A stretch of 64,000 nucleotides of DNA from Hemibagrus wyckioides (lineage: Eukaryota; Chordata; Actinopteri; Siluriformes; Bagridae): the NCBI RefSeq assembly GCF_019097595.1, contig NC_080713.1, positions 12,228,199 to 12,292,198 on the forward strand, read 5' to 3'. The position numbers and the translations under genes were made by a program. Below the pieces are notes generated by a model. It was not told the origin of the DNA. It saw nothing but the letters and a program-made list of their open reading frames with translations, and searched no databases. Positions within the stretch are counted from its first letter, which is position 1, and every line of letters begins with the position of its first letter. This document shows positions 26,201 to 35,519 of this stretch, piece by piece.

Positions 26201-29200
26201 ATCAAGAAATTGTCATTTACAATTTTCAGCAATAGCCATTGAATAGGATTTTACTAGATGTACTTCAGCTTTTGGGTGTGTTACATTGCAGAAAGATAAA
26301 ATGCCACTATATAAAGCTGGGATATCCTCACAGCTGCTTCTGCAAAGCTAACTGGCATGTGACTTTTCTCTTCTAAAAAGGCTTTGTTTTAAATCAGTAT
26401 TAAAAAGAATCATTCAAGAATGATGAAAGGGCAACTTAATGCACTAGGAAGAAAGGACGATCTGCCCGGTTATGCATATGTGAGCTGACAGACATGCATG
26501 ATTAGCTTAACGCCATCCCTCCCATCCTGAGAGCACTGTTAACTTTGGCTTTTGACCATGGATGGCTACGGCAATGTCGGAATTCAAATTTGCAATCACC
26601 TGGTGCAAACAATTTAAAGTGTTTGAATACTTTGAGTGTTTGCTGAAATATGGAAACCCTCTACATGAGATTTGGCATGCTATCTAACAGCTTATTATTG
26701 CATATTTAAAAAGCTTTAACTTTTTAATACATTTTAAAATCACTTTTCTGTCTTTAGACATTTTAAAACAAATTTTAAGCAATTTTTAAAAAATATAAGT
26801 ATATTTTATATGAAATAAAAATCTTCTTATTAAGGTATTATTATTATTTTTATTTATGTAAATAAGTATTGTATTTATTTTTACAATTTACAATGTTTTA
26901 TGTAATTCAAACACAAAACTGTGTCATTCATACATATTTTCTATAATGTTAAATACTATAAACAAAATATTATCATTTTGATATGTTCCACCTGACATTT
27001 TTAGGGTACTGAAACCCTTCTGGGAAATGAGTGAAGCAGGGCAAGATTTAGGGTCAAAACTTTACCTCATCTACTTTCTGTCCTAGGGATGTTGCAGAAT
27101 ATGAATATGATTTTGTAATGCACTTATCACTCTGACTCAGGTCTTCTTAATATCAGTTAATGGGGGAATGTTAGGTGTTCTGTAAACATTACCAGTGGAA
27201 GACTGTCCTGATATCTGGCACCGAAAGAAAAAGGGAGAGTGAGAAAGTGAGGGAGTGGAGAGAGAGAGAGAAACCAGTGTATACAGTAAATCACTTCCGC
27301 TCGCCCACAATCAGCAAGCCTTGACCTATTCGGATCTGTGCTCATCAGAAGCCTCACAGATGTATTTCCCAGCAGGCCCTGTGCTCACAACCTGAGAAAA
27401 ATAAGTGGGCTGTCCTTTGAGAAGGAGCGAGTGGCAGCATGGCCAGCTGAGTTATAGAAGCAAGAACAAGGCCTGCTTCTATACCTCTGTCATTACAGGA
27501 CTGACCTGAGCTCATTATACACACCATGTTCCAAAGGCTTGTGAGGAAGCCTTGCCTAAACAAATCCAAAGATCATATTTCATATTTTGTTCAATGTATT
27601 TTAGCCTCATGTTCTGTTCAAAGCTCCCTGGTTCGATCCTCAACTATCTGTGAAAAGTTTTAAACGATATCCACATGGGTTACTCATGTACTGGCTGTGC
27701 ACCGAATAAATGACACCGAATAAATGAGTATACATAGAGCCTGAAAAACTGGAATGTATATTACTCCCTCACACCCAGTGTTCCCAATACCTACTGATCC
27801 ACTACAACCTTGAGCAGGGTAAAGCAGTTATTAAAGAAGGATGAATGTATGAATGGTCTGTTCACTGCTAAGGAGCAACTCAGTGATGCAGTTTATTGTA
27901 CGTGTATCTTAAAGCAATACACCTCTACTTAATTTTTGACAGATGCTCTAAAACTATTGTTGGTGTTAGTGAAAAAAACTGAGCAGTTAAAAAAAAAGGC
28001 AGAACAGATGAGCTAGGCGATGAACTATTATTTTAAGGCACATTTTTGGGGCTGCAGTGATAGATCTACCAGACAACTGACCCTGCAATATTTTTCCATA
28101 ATACACTCCTCCAGTATCTGAGACGAGCAACTTTACATAAACAATCATGAGTTTAAGCCGACCTGCATTTTATCAAGACCATATTCTCTGTCATGCAAGC
28201 CAGAAAAAAAAAACATTTGGAACTGACCTCAGCTGTCTTTTTTTTCGAACATAAAGCTTGCATATCACTGCCTTTATCAATCACGCTCAGAAATGCAGGG
28301 CAATGCTGATAAACAGAGCTGGAGCAGAATGGGGCAGGCTTTTGCATATGTGTGTGTGTGTGCATAGGTGTGTGTTAATAAGTAGAAGACCAGTTTTGTG
28401 CAAGGTTGACAGCTGGGTGGTCTGCTTCTCATCATAACCTTGTGCAGTTACTCCTTACATTCCGCTGTTCGAGAGCTTATCCACGACAGTACACACAAAG
28501 CTCACTCTCATGGCTCTGGTGCTGCCCGCCAAAGACCTCTCTGCTCCCGCAACCCTCCCCCAGCACTGCTGCAGCCAAAAAGCCTGTCTGCGTCCCATAA
28601 TCCTCCTTCCAACTCTTCGACAGAGCCTGGCGTACTCCCACACCCCTCAAACACTAATCTCATATATCCCTCACTGACACCACAAATAGAAATTTGAGAG
28701 TGCTGAGTAATGAACTTTTGAATGATGATTCTTCAAAATGAGACTTAATAGAATATCAAGAAAGGATTTTTTTTATGCTGATTAAAAATAAAATATTCTT
28801 ACCCAACTGAATGCTAAGTCTAGCAGCTGATTGTACAGAGCCAATCCTATTGTCTAGCACACACTGGTACATGCCCTGGTCCTGGGCAGTGACTGAGAAA
28901 ATACGCAGGATGGAGTTTGAAATCTGTAGTCGTGATGAGGATAAAACTGGGGAAGAGTTGAAGAGCCAGCTGATGTTAGGAACAGGATTTCCAGAAGTGG
29001 CACAATTGAATTGCACAAATGAGCCAGATTTCACAGTCTGGTCACTCAGACCTCTTATTATAACAGGAGGTCCTGTGGGAGAAAAAGAAAAACAGTGATA
29101 TTAATTTAGTTTGTTTTCAAAGTAACACCACAGCTGTGTGTATATTTACACACATTAACCTATGTTTTGACCACCCAATATGACTCAAATATGAAATATG

Positions 29201-32200
29201 ACTATGTTTGCTACTCCATATGACTGAACTCACCAAGCACATCCACAGTATAGTTAGCACTGGCTACACCACCTTCCTCTGGTTGAACAAAGCAAGTGTA
29301 ATTTCCTCCATCACTTATCTGAACATCACTCAGCACCAGATTACTATGCAGAAGTCTCAGTCTGGGAGCAAGAGGCAGCTCTTGGCCATCCTTCAACCAT
29401 TTAACAACACGAGAGGGATTTCCTGATACTACACATTCCAGAACCAAGGACATGGACTGTACCACTGTCAGGCTGACAGAGTAGACTGGATATACTATCC
29501 CCACAGGGGAAGGACCATCCGATTCTGTGAAGGGGGAGACGGGTGAGCTAAACGCAATCCACGCACATCAAAACAATTTTCATATTCATGTTTGCCACAA
29601 AGGTTTTTTTTTTTTTTTTTTTTTATAAACCCAGCTTACTTTTCACTAAGAGCTTAGTGCCATAGGGCTCAACCTTGACCTCTCTGGTAACAGGATTATA
29701 AGCTCCACATTTATACATGCCCTGGTGCTCTGAAGAAACAGAGACTATCTGAAGGTTTCCAGAAGGAAGGATTAAATATTCATCTGAAAAATAAAACACA
29801 AGTTAAGAAAACATTAATGTATGTAGACGTCTGTGTTATAGTCTTGTTATATTCTTCTGGGATACTGTGGTATACCTGTAGACTCTTCCAGCCATTTTCC
29901 CCGTATTCTGTAACGTGGCAAAGCCCGGGGATTACTCTGAGGTAGCTGGCACTCAATAACAGCAGTGTTCCCTTCTTTTTCTACTAAAGACCGCCGTTGG
30001 GTCTGTCCAAACTCCTTAATACCTAAATGTACAGTGAAACACAAACAAAAATAAAATTGTAATAATATAAAGTAAAACATATTCAACCTATTAACTGTAC
30101 TACAAAAACCCTTTTCAGTTAAATATTGAAAGTCGAGTGTGGGCAGCTGAGAACATGTCCTCTCTTCTGAATAATAATAAATCATTATCTGCATAACCAA
30201 TCAGTCTGGTGAAACATAGGCAAGTGCTGCTCCTGATAACAGTCACTTCCCGACAGCAGCCCACATCACTTCAGAGGAAACCTCCAAGCTAATAAAGGAT
30301 ACTGCTAAAGAGGTGCATGAACAAAAAAAAAAGCTTCAACTTCCTTCCCTTAGTAGCCCTTGATTTGCAGTGTGTTTGTCCAGTGTGTTAGCAGCTCAGA
30401 CATAGCCTTTTGTTTTTGTAGTATTTCCTTTTTATTCTAAAGTACATCCATGATTGAGTGTTGGTCACGGGTGCAAAAAATATGTGGCAAATATAATTTT
30501 GATTCCATTGTACAGGGTTGTGTTATACAGATATAAAAAGTGTACACACCCCTGGTCCGATTGCAGGTTCGTGTAAAACATTAAACACAGATAATCATTG
30601 CAGGTCTTTTTCCACCTTTAATGTGACATAGCAACCAATAAAATCCAAATGAAGAACTGTTGAAAAATTTTTTGTAAACATAATGTTTTTAGGAGGGAAA
30701 AAAATGGCACCTGGCTGGGTGCATGTACCTGTGCTCAGACTCACTGTAAAACTTGTGTTTAAAAGTCATTATCATATATCTGTCAAGAAGTAATTCTGAT
30801 GAACCCCAACTAAAAATTAGTGTTTTCTAATGGATTTTCCTGATGTCATTTTGGTTTCATCCAGCTGCTAATGTGATGGCTCACAAAGGGCATGCAGAGG
30901 ATCTCATTGTTAAAAGAAATCAGAATGATTATCAATCTATCAATCAGAAGAGTGGTACAAAAGAAATTCCATAACATTAAAATGTACCATGGAGCACTGT
31001 GAAAGCTATCATCAAGTGGAGAAAATGGGAGTCGCAGTGAAATTAGCAAGAACAGGATGCCCCTCCCAAAATGACGAAAGGACAAGATGACGACTGATCA
31101 GGAAGGAAGCCCAGAGACCTATGGCAACATCTGTTAAGTCTAAGTCACTCCCTGCATGTGACAACAATCTATCATATTCATCACATTTCTTGGCTATAGA
31201 ACAGGATGGCTAGATCCAGCCTAAATCACCCCAAAGCAGAACCTTTTGGGCATAAATCTAGAAGATGTTCGTCACAACATGGAGACAGCTTAAAGCCCAG
31301 TGAAGCAGTGAAGCATGGTGGTGGCAGCATCATGTTTTGAGGCTGCTTTTCTTCAGCTGGCACTGGGGGTCTAATCAGGACAGAGGGAATCATGGATGCT
31401 CTCAGATACACTCTTTCACCCTAAGGGGATTTCTATGCAATTTCTGTCTGAATGACACACCCAAAATGAAATGCTCATTATTCTGCCAGGTTTACAGCGA
31501 AATTGACAGAAAACCATCTAAAATGTAACGAAAACGTGTTCATAAAATCAATTTAAAAAAGAGAAATATAGAAAAAGTAGTAAGGAAAAAGCCCAATATC
31601 TGTTGACATCCATCGTTCAGACTTATGACAATATGAGCAGTCAGTTAGATGCACGACAAAAAGACCGGAGCGACTTGGCAAGAGCCAGAATGTAATAGCC
31701 AGAAGAATGGTTCTGAGCATGTCTGTAATGGAAAGGCTTGTGGTGTTCTCCCAGCAGCACTGGTGACTAAAGTAAGCAGAAGAGTGACCAAGCACAAAAT
31801 TGTAACAGGGTGTTGTGTGCCCTCAATGTGTACAGGTCAACCGGTCTGGTTCAAACCAACAGAAGGGCTTCTGCTGCACAAATCTCAGAAAATTTTAATG
31901 ATGTTTACAGTCGGAATTTTTCACAACACACAGTGTATCCTACCCTGCTGATTATAGGGCTACATAGCCCCAGAGCAGAGATAGTTAATGCCTGTCCACT
32001 ATCAAAAGAATGTGGATAGCCAGGCAGGTGCGTTGTTTACCTGGTGAGGAAATGGCACAAGGATGCGCTGTGGGATGAACACAAGCCAGTGGAGGGAGTG
32101 TGATGCTCTGGGCAATGTTCTGCTAAGAAACCCTGGGTCTGTGCATTCAGGTGGATGTTGAGTTGACATGTACTACTTACTTACACATCTACAAGGAAAT

Positions 32201-34313
32201 GATGGCAGTGGACTCTTTGGACAAGAAAATGTGTCTGCTACACTGCACACTTTGCTCAGTATTGGTTTGAGAAACATGACAAAGCATTCAAGACATTGCC
32301 CTGATCTCCAAATTCCCCTGATCTCAATCTGATCAAGCATCTGTGTGATGTGCTGGAACAACAAGTCTTATCTGTGATCCCTGCAGCTTACAGGATTTAC
32401 AAGGACCTGCTGCTAACGTCTTGATGCCAGATAATACCTGGCAACTTCAGAGGTCTTGTACAAACTATACCTTGCCTAGAAGGTTCTATATTTGGCAACC
32501 TGAAGAGGACCAACAGCATATTATTTCAGGTGGTCATAAAGCCACCTTGTGTGTGGCGGAGTGCTACAGGGTATAGAACTGAATAGCAACCAAATAGAGA
32601 TATTTCTAAAGATTTTAGTTTCAGATATCCAGTGGTTTCAAGCTTTCTTGACAGATATGTTTGGCGTGTTTTAGCATAGTTACAGATCCAGTTAAAGTGC
32701 AGTTAGGATCATGATATGTCTAAAAATTTGTCTAAACATAAAAGCTTCATAAATCACTGTGAATTTCCTGTGAGTACTTATAAGCAGTTTTCTTTTTGCA
32801 GCTATTGTTTATGAAACTATAGGTACAAATGCAATGGAACAAATGATATGACTGCAATGTGTGCTAGTGTGTGGGAGGTGGGAGTCTTGGGCTTTAATCT
32901 GCATGCATGAGTTCGAAAGGAGGATGTTTTAAGCTATATGAAAATAACTTGGAAGACCTTGCTAAAGATGTTTCCTTTAATCCTTTTATCCTGAGCAGAA
33001 CAAGCAAACATCTTTCTCTGACTATCCAAATTGCAGAGTATTTTTTTTACACCTGTTATATTTTGCAAAATAAACTTTAGTTCATAGGACATTTTAGATT
33101 TGTTTAATTTACTGTCAATTCCAGATCCCATTCTTTCAAATGTTAAATTGCTTATGATGATGTGCATTCATGAGTTTTTGAAGGGGAAGTTTTATGTCTT
33201 AATGTGTGTCTATTGACTGGCTTCCTTTCTTTAGTATTTTTAAAATAATGAAATGCCTGTTTTTCATCAACTCTTCTTGATGGTATTCTTAGTCCCTGAT
33301 CCACTGAAACAGCAGGAGTTTAAGTATGACCCATATATGAAATCCATATATAATGTGTGCTGTTATATTATAAAAAATATTAATAATAATGAAACATGTT
33401 AGAATTAGCAGGTTTGTTGAGTAATTAACCAATAACAAGGTCAAGAACACTTGCAAAATTGAAGGCAGGACTAGCTAAGGACAGAACGAGTTATTAGCTG
33501 TAGCTAAGGTCATTATTAAAAAAAGAAAGAAAAAAATGCATCAGAGAAAGATGTTTGCTTGTTCTGCTCAGGACAAAAGAAATAATTAATATTATTTAAT
33601 TTGTCAATCTTAAAGCTGCAGACTCCACATATTTTAACTCAAGTACTGAGTGAACTGAGAGGGTGTCAGAGTGGGAGTGGTCTGTGTGCATACCTGCGAT
33701 GGTTACCCGTGCCCACTGGCTGGTAATGGAACCTGTTTCTGAGTGTGCTACACACTGGTAAGTGCCGGTGTTTTGTGGCTGTAGAGAAAGCACGGAGATT
33801 CTGTCAGACCGAACCTCCACACCAGGTAGTGACTCCAGCTCTAGGGCACGACCCTGGAACAACCAGGTGACTGTGGCTGAGGAGGGATGTACCACACAGT
33901 GCAGGTGAACAGTGCTACCCTGCTTCTGAACCACAGAGGCCGGTTGTGTGTGGAATAAGAGAGATAATGCAACTACAGGGAAGAGAGGGAAAGAAAAAGA
34001 CACAGAGGAAAAAACAGAGAGAAGATATATCAGCAATTTATAAAGCAGAGAGAACATACTGTATATCAGCAATTTCACTGTTTCACTCATAGCAAAGCAA
34101 AGCGTTGAGCTGGAGTTGAGTGCTTTCATATATGCATGGACTGAGATAGGAGAGGGACATGTGTAGATATCAAGGAGAACATTAAATACTGAATCCCTGC
34201 TGTGTGTGTGTGTGTGTGTGTGTACACTCACAAGGGCAGTTGAAAAGAAGGGTCTGGCAAATGCACAGTGCAATCGACAGAACCTTCAGGCCTCTTAGGC
34301 CTCTGTCTTCCAT
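14145..34313 (-). CDS. cdon: cdon, cell adhesion molecule-related/down-regulated by oncogenes (Hedgehog co-receptor), complete spliced gene
   Basis: Minus-strand coding exons: 34313-34232, 33972-33694, 30022-29876, 29783-29640, 29524-29234, 29072-28803, 25080-24806, 24156-23982, 22801-22679, 22174-21971, 21031-20850, 19846-19741, 18822-18700, 17164-16973, 16660-16365, 16055-15976, 15334-15069, 14287-14145. All junctions are GT-AG, the phases agree, and the 3378-nt sum reads open to TGA (1125 residues). Approximate residues: signal peptide 1-30, Ig1-4 31-404, S/T/P linker 405-455, three FN3 domains 456-800, membrane helix 829-854, cytoplasmic tail 855-1125. Phrases such as [28 protein letters not shown] and [18 protein letters not shown] are characteristic of CDON rather than its paralogue BOC. 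Known role: type I membrane protein that binds Hedgehog ligands through its third FN3 domain together with Patched, and promotes cadherin-linked myogenic signalling. The start has a good context (A at -3, G at +4) and a signal peptide. Oddity: the fifth Ig domain of mammalian CDON is absent. Confidence 0.96.
14476..14970 (+). mobile_element. Tc1/mariner-like element relic, internally deleted, in the last cdon intron
   Basis: The ends form imperfect inverted repeats (ATATACAGCCAAATGTATG at the left; reverse complement of the right end ATATGGCTAAAATTTGTG), both running into a shared ACCATCA. The interior carries a broken transposase tail, recognisable from TTTTGGGATGAACTGGAATG and GGAAAGCCTTCCCAGAAGAG. 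It is non-coding now, with many stops. Confidence 0.85.
15069..15334 (-). CDS. cdon: cdon exon 18: cytoplasmic tail
   Basis: Starts by completing Arg, then [12 protein letters not shown], and includes [12 protein letters not shown], matching the DGLEM-PL motif of CDON. A Ser/Gln-rich stretch follows. The acceptor is TTTCTGACCAG and the donor GGAG/GTGAGC. Phase 2 in, phase 1 out. Confidence 0.93.
15976..16055 (-). CDS. cdon: cdon exon 17: cytoplasmic Cys-rich segment
   Basis: An 80-nt exon encoding [20 protein letters not shown] then NFCNNNR. The MYT-VPQ-D and C-NC-x-NC-NNNR pattern is conserved in CDON. The acceptor is CTGTAACAG and the donor ACAG/GTGAGA. Phase 0 in, phase 2 out. Found by splice phase; it is too short to stand out as an open frame. 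Confidence 0.92.
16365..16660 (-). CDS. cdon: cdon exon 16: cytoplasmic tail, membrane-proximal
   Basis: Encodes [38 protein letters not shown] and a His-rich stretch that includes [11 protein letters not shown] and [13 protein letters not shown]. The order PPGYLYQ, MNG, YTTLSG and VDFEH is that of the CDON tail. The acceptor is CTGTCTAG and the donor CACAGT/GTGAGT. Phase 1 in, phase 0 out. Confidence 0.95.
16973..17164 (-). CDS. cdon: cdon exon 15: juxtamembrane region and transmembrane helix
   Basis: Encodes a Pro-rich stalk ([16 protein letters not shown]...), then a hydrophobic helix ([20 protein letters not shown], about residues 831-850, continuing IMCLW) and a basic stop-transfer RNRQQ. 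The acceptor is CTATACAG and the donor CACA/GTGAGT. Phase 1-1. Confidence 0.96.
18700..18822 (-). CDS. cdon: cdon exon 14: FN3-3 end
   Basis: Encodes [20 protein letters not shown] and [20 protein letters not shown], the highly conserved end of the third FN3 domain. The acceptor is CACACCCCTATAG and the donor AAAG/GTGAGA. Phase 1-1. Confidence 0.96.
19741..19846 (-). CDS. cdon: cdon exon 13: FN3-3 middle
   Basis: Encodes [20 protein letters not shown] followed by [15 protein letters not shown]. The acidic SDND segment lies in the FN3-3 part that contacts Hedgehog through calcium in the known family. The acceptor is TTTTTAACAG and the donor GAAG/GTAGGA. Phase 0 in, phase 1 out. Confidence 0.95.
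20850..21031 (-). CDS. cdon: cdon exon 12: FN3-2 end and FN3-3 start
   Basis: Encodes [20 protein letters not shown], then [20 protein letters not shown] and MVRWT. The ITGPHI/SDTQIM region begins the third FN3 domain, the known Hedgehog-binding module. The acceptor is CCATCCACAG and the donor GGACT/GTGAGT. Phase 1 in, phase 0 out. Confidence 0.95.
21971..22174 (-). CDS. cdon: cdon exon 11: FN3-2, first part
   Basis: Encodes [40 protein letters not shown] and [10 protein letters not shown], nearly identical to CDON/BOC family sequences. The acceptor is GTCTTGCAG. The donor AGCAG/GTCGAG is a weak GT site, but it is the only one that keeps phase and homology. Confidence 0.94.
22679..22801 (-). 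CDS. cdon: cdon exon 10: linker between FN3-1 and FN3-2
   Basis: A 123-nt phase 1-1 exon encoding a Lys/Glu/Pro-rich linker that ends [10 protein letters not shown], aligned with the mammalian linker that ends in a similar FGVVLTD phrase. The acceptor is ATTTTTAG and the donor GAGAG/GTAACC. Found by phase and context. Confidence 0.88.
23982..24156 (-). CDS. cdon: cdon exon 9: rest of FN3-1
   Basis: Encodes [20 protein letters not shown] and [20 protein letters not shown], closely matching the end of the first FN3 domain of CDON. The acceptor is GTTATAG and the donor AAAGG/GTGAGG. Phase 0 in, phase 1 out. Confidence 0.96.
24806..25080 (-). CDS. cdon: cdon exon 8: Ser/Thr/Pro-rich linker and start of FN3-1
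   Basis: Encodes a Ser/Thr-rich linker ([15 protein letters not shown]...) with an acidic stretch, then [14 protein letters not shown] and [13 protein letters not shown], the start of the first fibronectin III domain. The acceptor is TTTTGACAG and the donor CGCAAG/GTGATT. Phase 1 in, phase 0 out. Confidence 0.95.
27300..27510 (-). pseudogene. cdon: decayed cdon Ig domain 5 exon (relic)
   Basis: On the minus strand, 27391-27329 reads [20 protein letters not shown] plus one E. The core (G-K-Y-I-C-E-A then D/N-E-H) matches the F strand of the fifth Ig domain of mammalian CDON. The next codon is TAG (27328-27326), where a Gln codon would be expected. About nine bases later a single missing base is needed to continue toward a KA-x-LIV ending like the rest of that domain. 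Farther upstream a weak SCN-x-x-G motif (near 27480-27505) may be the B strand, but no core tryptophan survives. The position, between Ig4 and FN3-1, is exactly where Ig5 should be. The call of decay is inference; a sequencing error cannot be excluded, though it would need at least two. Confidence 0.65.
27625..27850 (+). repeat. SINE-like dispersed repeat fragment
   Basis: TCCCTGGTTCGATCCTCAAC resembles a tRNA B-box region. It ends GCAGGGTAAAGCAGTTATTA followed by GATGAATGTATGAATG, the tail style of the repeat at 3345-3560. Confidence 0.55.
28803..29072 (-). CDS. cdon: cdon exon 7: Ig domain 4
   Basis: A phase 1-1 exon: [19 protein letters not shown] and [20 protein letters not shown] carry the Ig cysteines and core tryptophan. 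The acceptor is TCTCCCACAG and the donor TTGG/GTAAGA. It joins in frame directly to the linker/FN3-1 exon at 25080, so no Ig5 exon is needed to keep the frame. Confidence 0.95.
29234..29524 (-). CDS. cdon: cdon exon 6: Ig domain 3
   Basis: A phase 1-1 exon for one Ig domain: [11 protein letters not shown] (B-strand cysteine), [12 protein letters not shown] (core tryptophan) and [10 protein letters not shown] (F strand). The acceptor is CCCCCTTCACAG and the donor CTTG/GTGAGT. Confidence 0.95.
29640..29783 (-). CDS. cdon: cdon exon 5: Ig domain 2, second half
   Basis: Encodes [20 protein letters not shown] and [20 protein letters not shown]. The [11 protein letters not shown] segment and the YNPVT turn match the CDON family. 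The acceptor is TTTTCAG and the donor AAAA/GTAAGC. This exon was found by splice-phase reasoning. Confidence 0.94.
29876..30022 (-). CDS. cdon: cdon exon 4: Ig domain 2, first half
   Basis: Encodes [18 protein letters not shown] followed by [18 protein letters not shown] and [10 protein letters not shown]. The stretch from the cysteine through SNP to IRGKWLE is strongly conserved in CDON. The acceptor is CATTTAG and the donor ACAG/GTATAC; phase 1 at both ends. Confidence 0.94.
30530..31555 (+). mobile_element. Tc1-like transposon relic in cdon intron 3
   Basis: Contains AAGCATGGTGGTGGCAGCAT (Tc1 transposase K-H-G-G-G-S-I-M region) and a broken transposase over about 1 kb, including GGCTCACAAAGGGCATGCAG. 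The frame has many stops and shifts. The terminal repeats are not clear. Confidence 0.75.
31570..32550 (+). mobile_element. second Tc1-like transposon relic, different family
   Basis: GGTTTGAGAAACATGACAAA, CCAAATTCCCCTGATCTCAA and GACCTGCTGCTAACGTCTTG are the transposase C-terminal region (third catalytic acidic residue neighbourhood, S-P-D-L-N). It sits directly after the previous relic. It is decayed and non-coding. Confidence 0.8.
32983..33579. repeat. 39-bp inverted repeats flanking about 520 bp
   Basis: 32983-33021 and the reverse complement of 33541-33579 are identical at 38 of 39 positions (core CCTGAGCAGAACAAGCAAAC). The spacer has no open frame of note. This may be a short non-autonomous DNA transposon or a fold-back element. 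Confidence 0.7.
33694..33972 (-). CDS. cdon: cdon exon 3: Ig domain 1
   Basis: A phase 1-1 exon encoding one Ig-like domain. It has VHLHC in the B strand, TVTWLFQG for the core tryptophan and NTGTYQCVA for the F strand. The acceptor is CCTCTTCCCTGTAG and the donor GCAG/GTATGC. The first two bases complete a Phe codon with exon 2, which extends the hydrophobic signal sequence. Confidence 0.95.
33973..34231 (-). other. cdon: cdon intron 2 with (GT)n tract
   Basis: A short intron between the signal-peptide and Ig1 exons. A GT microsatellite at 34201-34223 abuts the donor side. Confidence 0.85.
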
Positions 34314-34377
34314 GATGCTGCTTCACCTCAGGACACTAACCAGGGGTCTCACACACACACACCGTCCACATGCAAAC
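34232..34377 (-). CDS. cdon: cdon exon 2: 5'UTR end, start codon, signal peptide
   Basis: The acceptor TTTTTTCTGCAG precedes 34377, and the donor CCTT/GTGAGTG falls after 34232. Coding begins at 34313 ([20 protein letters not shown]...). A basic N-terminus followed by a hydrophobic run ending near residue 30 looks like a signal peptide once joined to exon 3. The untranslated part (34377-34314) contains a 12-codon upstream frame at 34371-34336. Confidence 0.9.
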
Positions 34378-34529
34378 CTGCAGAAAAAAGGGAAATGAAG
34401 ATTTTTGTATATTCAGATTTTATTCTGCATTAAATATTCGCTGCTCTGTCTTCAACAAGAAGATAATGTTAGCCTTGGTTTAATTCACACCTCACTGTGT
34501 GACGCAATATTATTGTGCGTGTGTGTGTT

Positions 34530-34532
<3 letters not shown>

Positions 34533-34556
<24 letters not shown>
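34533..34556. repeat. (GA)n microsatellite
   Basis: A short AG run. Confidence 0.9.
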
Positions 34557-34560
<4 letters not shown>

Positions 34561-35519
34561 TACATAAAAAATAAAATGACAACAAAAAAAATCATAATTC
34601 ATAAAATCCATCACTTTTTTAAGGAACCAACAGAACTCCTGTTTACATGTAACATTCTGTAACTTTATTCAGTAATTCATATGCAGTAAATACAGACTTC
34701 TTAATCTCAAGAGTAAAACTTAAGGCTACACTATTAATCCCCAACAACACTCCCAATACGCATCGTGACACATCCTCCTATGCATTCCTTCATCTTGGCT
34801 AGCCTTCCCCCCATGAGAAATCTCTTACTCCTGACTCCCACTGAGAGACTCTCCACATTCACACTCTGGAATTCCCACTTAGTCTGTTCTCTGCCCCTTT
34901 TGTTTCATACACTTACTGTCTCCCTCTATTAACACCCTTTCTGTGTTTCTCGCAGTCACTCTGCCTGGGATTCATGCCATCATCCACTCTTAATATCACT
35001 CTCCACTCACAGTGTGTAGCTTCCTTACAGGTTCACTGTAGCCTGAAGAGCAGACATGGGGTGCTGGCTCATGCTCTCACACATTCACACAGACACACAT
35101 TAACACACTGATGCAGAGAACCCAAATAGACAGATAAGAAAAGAAGTGGAAGGAACGTAATGAGAGGCATTCCTCCTTCCTTTTGAACCAGCAGCCACCC
35201 CACCCCCATTCCAGGCTCCACCTTCTGTGTCAGGCCCAAGCTAATCTGAGGGCCCTTTGATCACCCTCTCCTGGTTTGTAAGTGTGGTTTGGCTAGAGGG
35301 CTGAGGACAATAGCCTTCCAGCTGAGACTTTCACAGTGTGGATGCCATGGAGCTAGATACACAGTGCAGGTTGCTTAGCTCGGACAAATTAAAGCAGTGA
35401 CACACATAGTTCACTTTTGCTATACGCTGAATACATTTGGGATTAAACAATTAATATGAAACAACAGATCAGATTTTCAACTTCCATTTTCTCATAAGAT
35501 CTAGATGTGTTAAACAGCT

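Larger units (their letters stand above)
25081..28802 (-). other. cdon: cdon intron 7 (between Ig4 and FN3-1 exons)
   Basis: I searched this intron for an intact Ig5 exon and found only the relic listed separately. It also holds a SINE-like fragment (27625-27850). The frame at 28455-28643 on the minus strand is open but not Ig-like. Confidence 0.6.

Noticed and set aside
28455..28643. Minus-strand frame in cdon intron 7, considered as the missing Ig5
   Set aside because: None of the three frames shows the cysteine, tryptophan and Y-x-C pattern. It is GC-richer but not Ig-like.
14145..34313. Assignment to the paralogue boc instead of cdon
   Set aside because: The tail motifs (YLYQ...MNG...YTTLSG, VDFEH, NNNRCYTK, DGLEM) and linker phrases match CDON, although the four-Ig layout is BOC-like.
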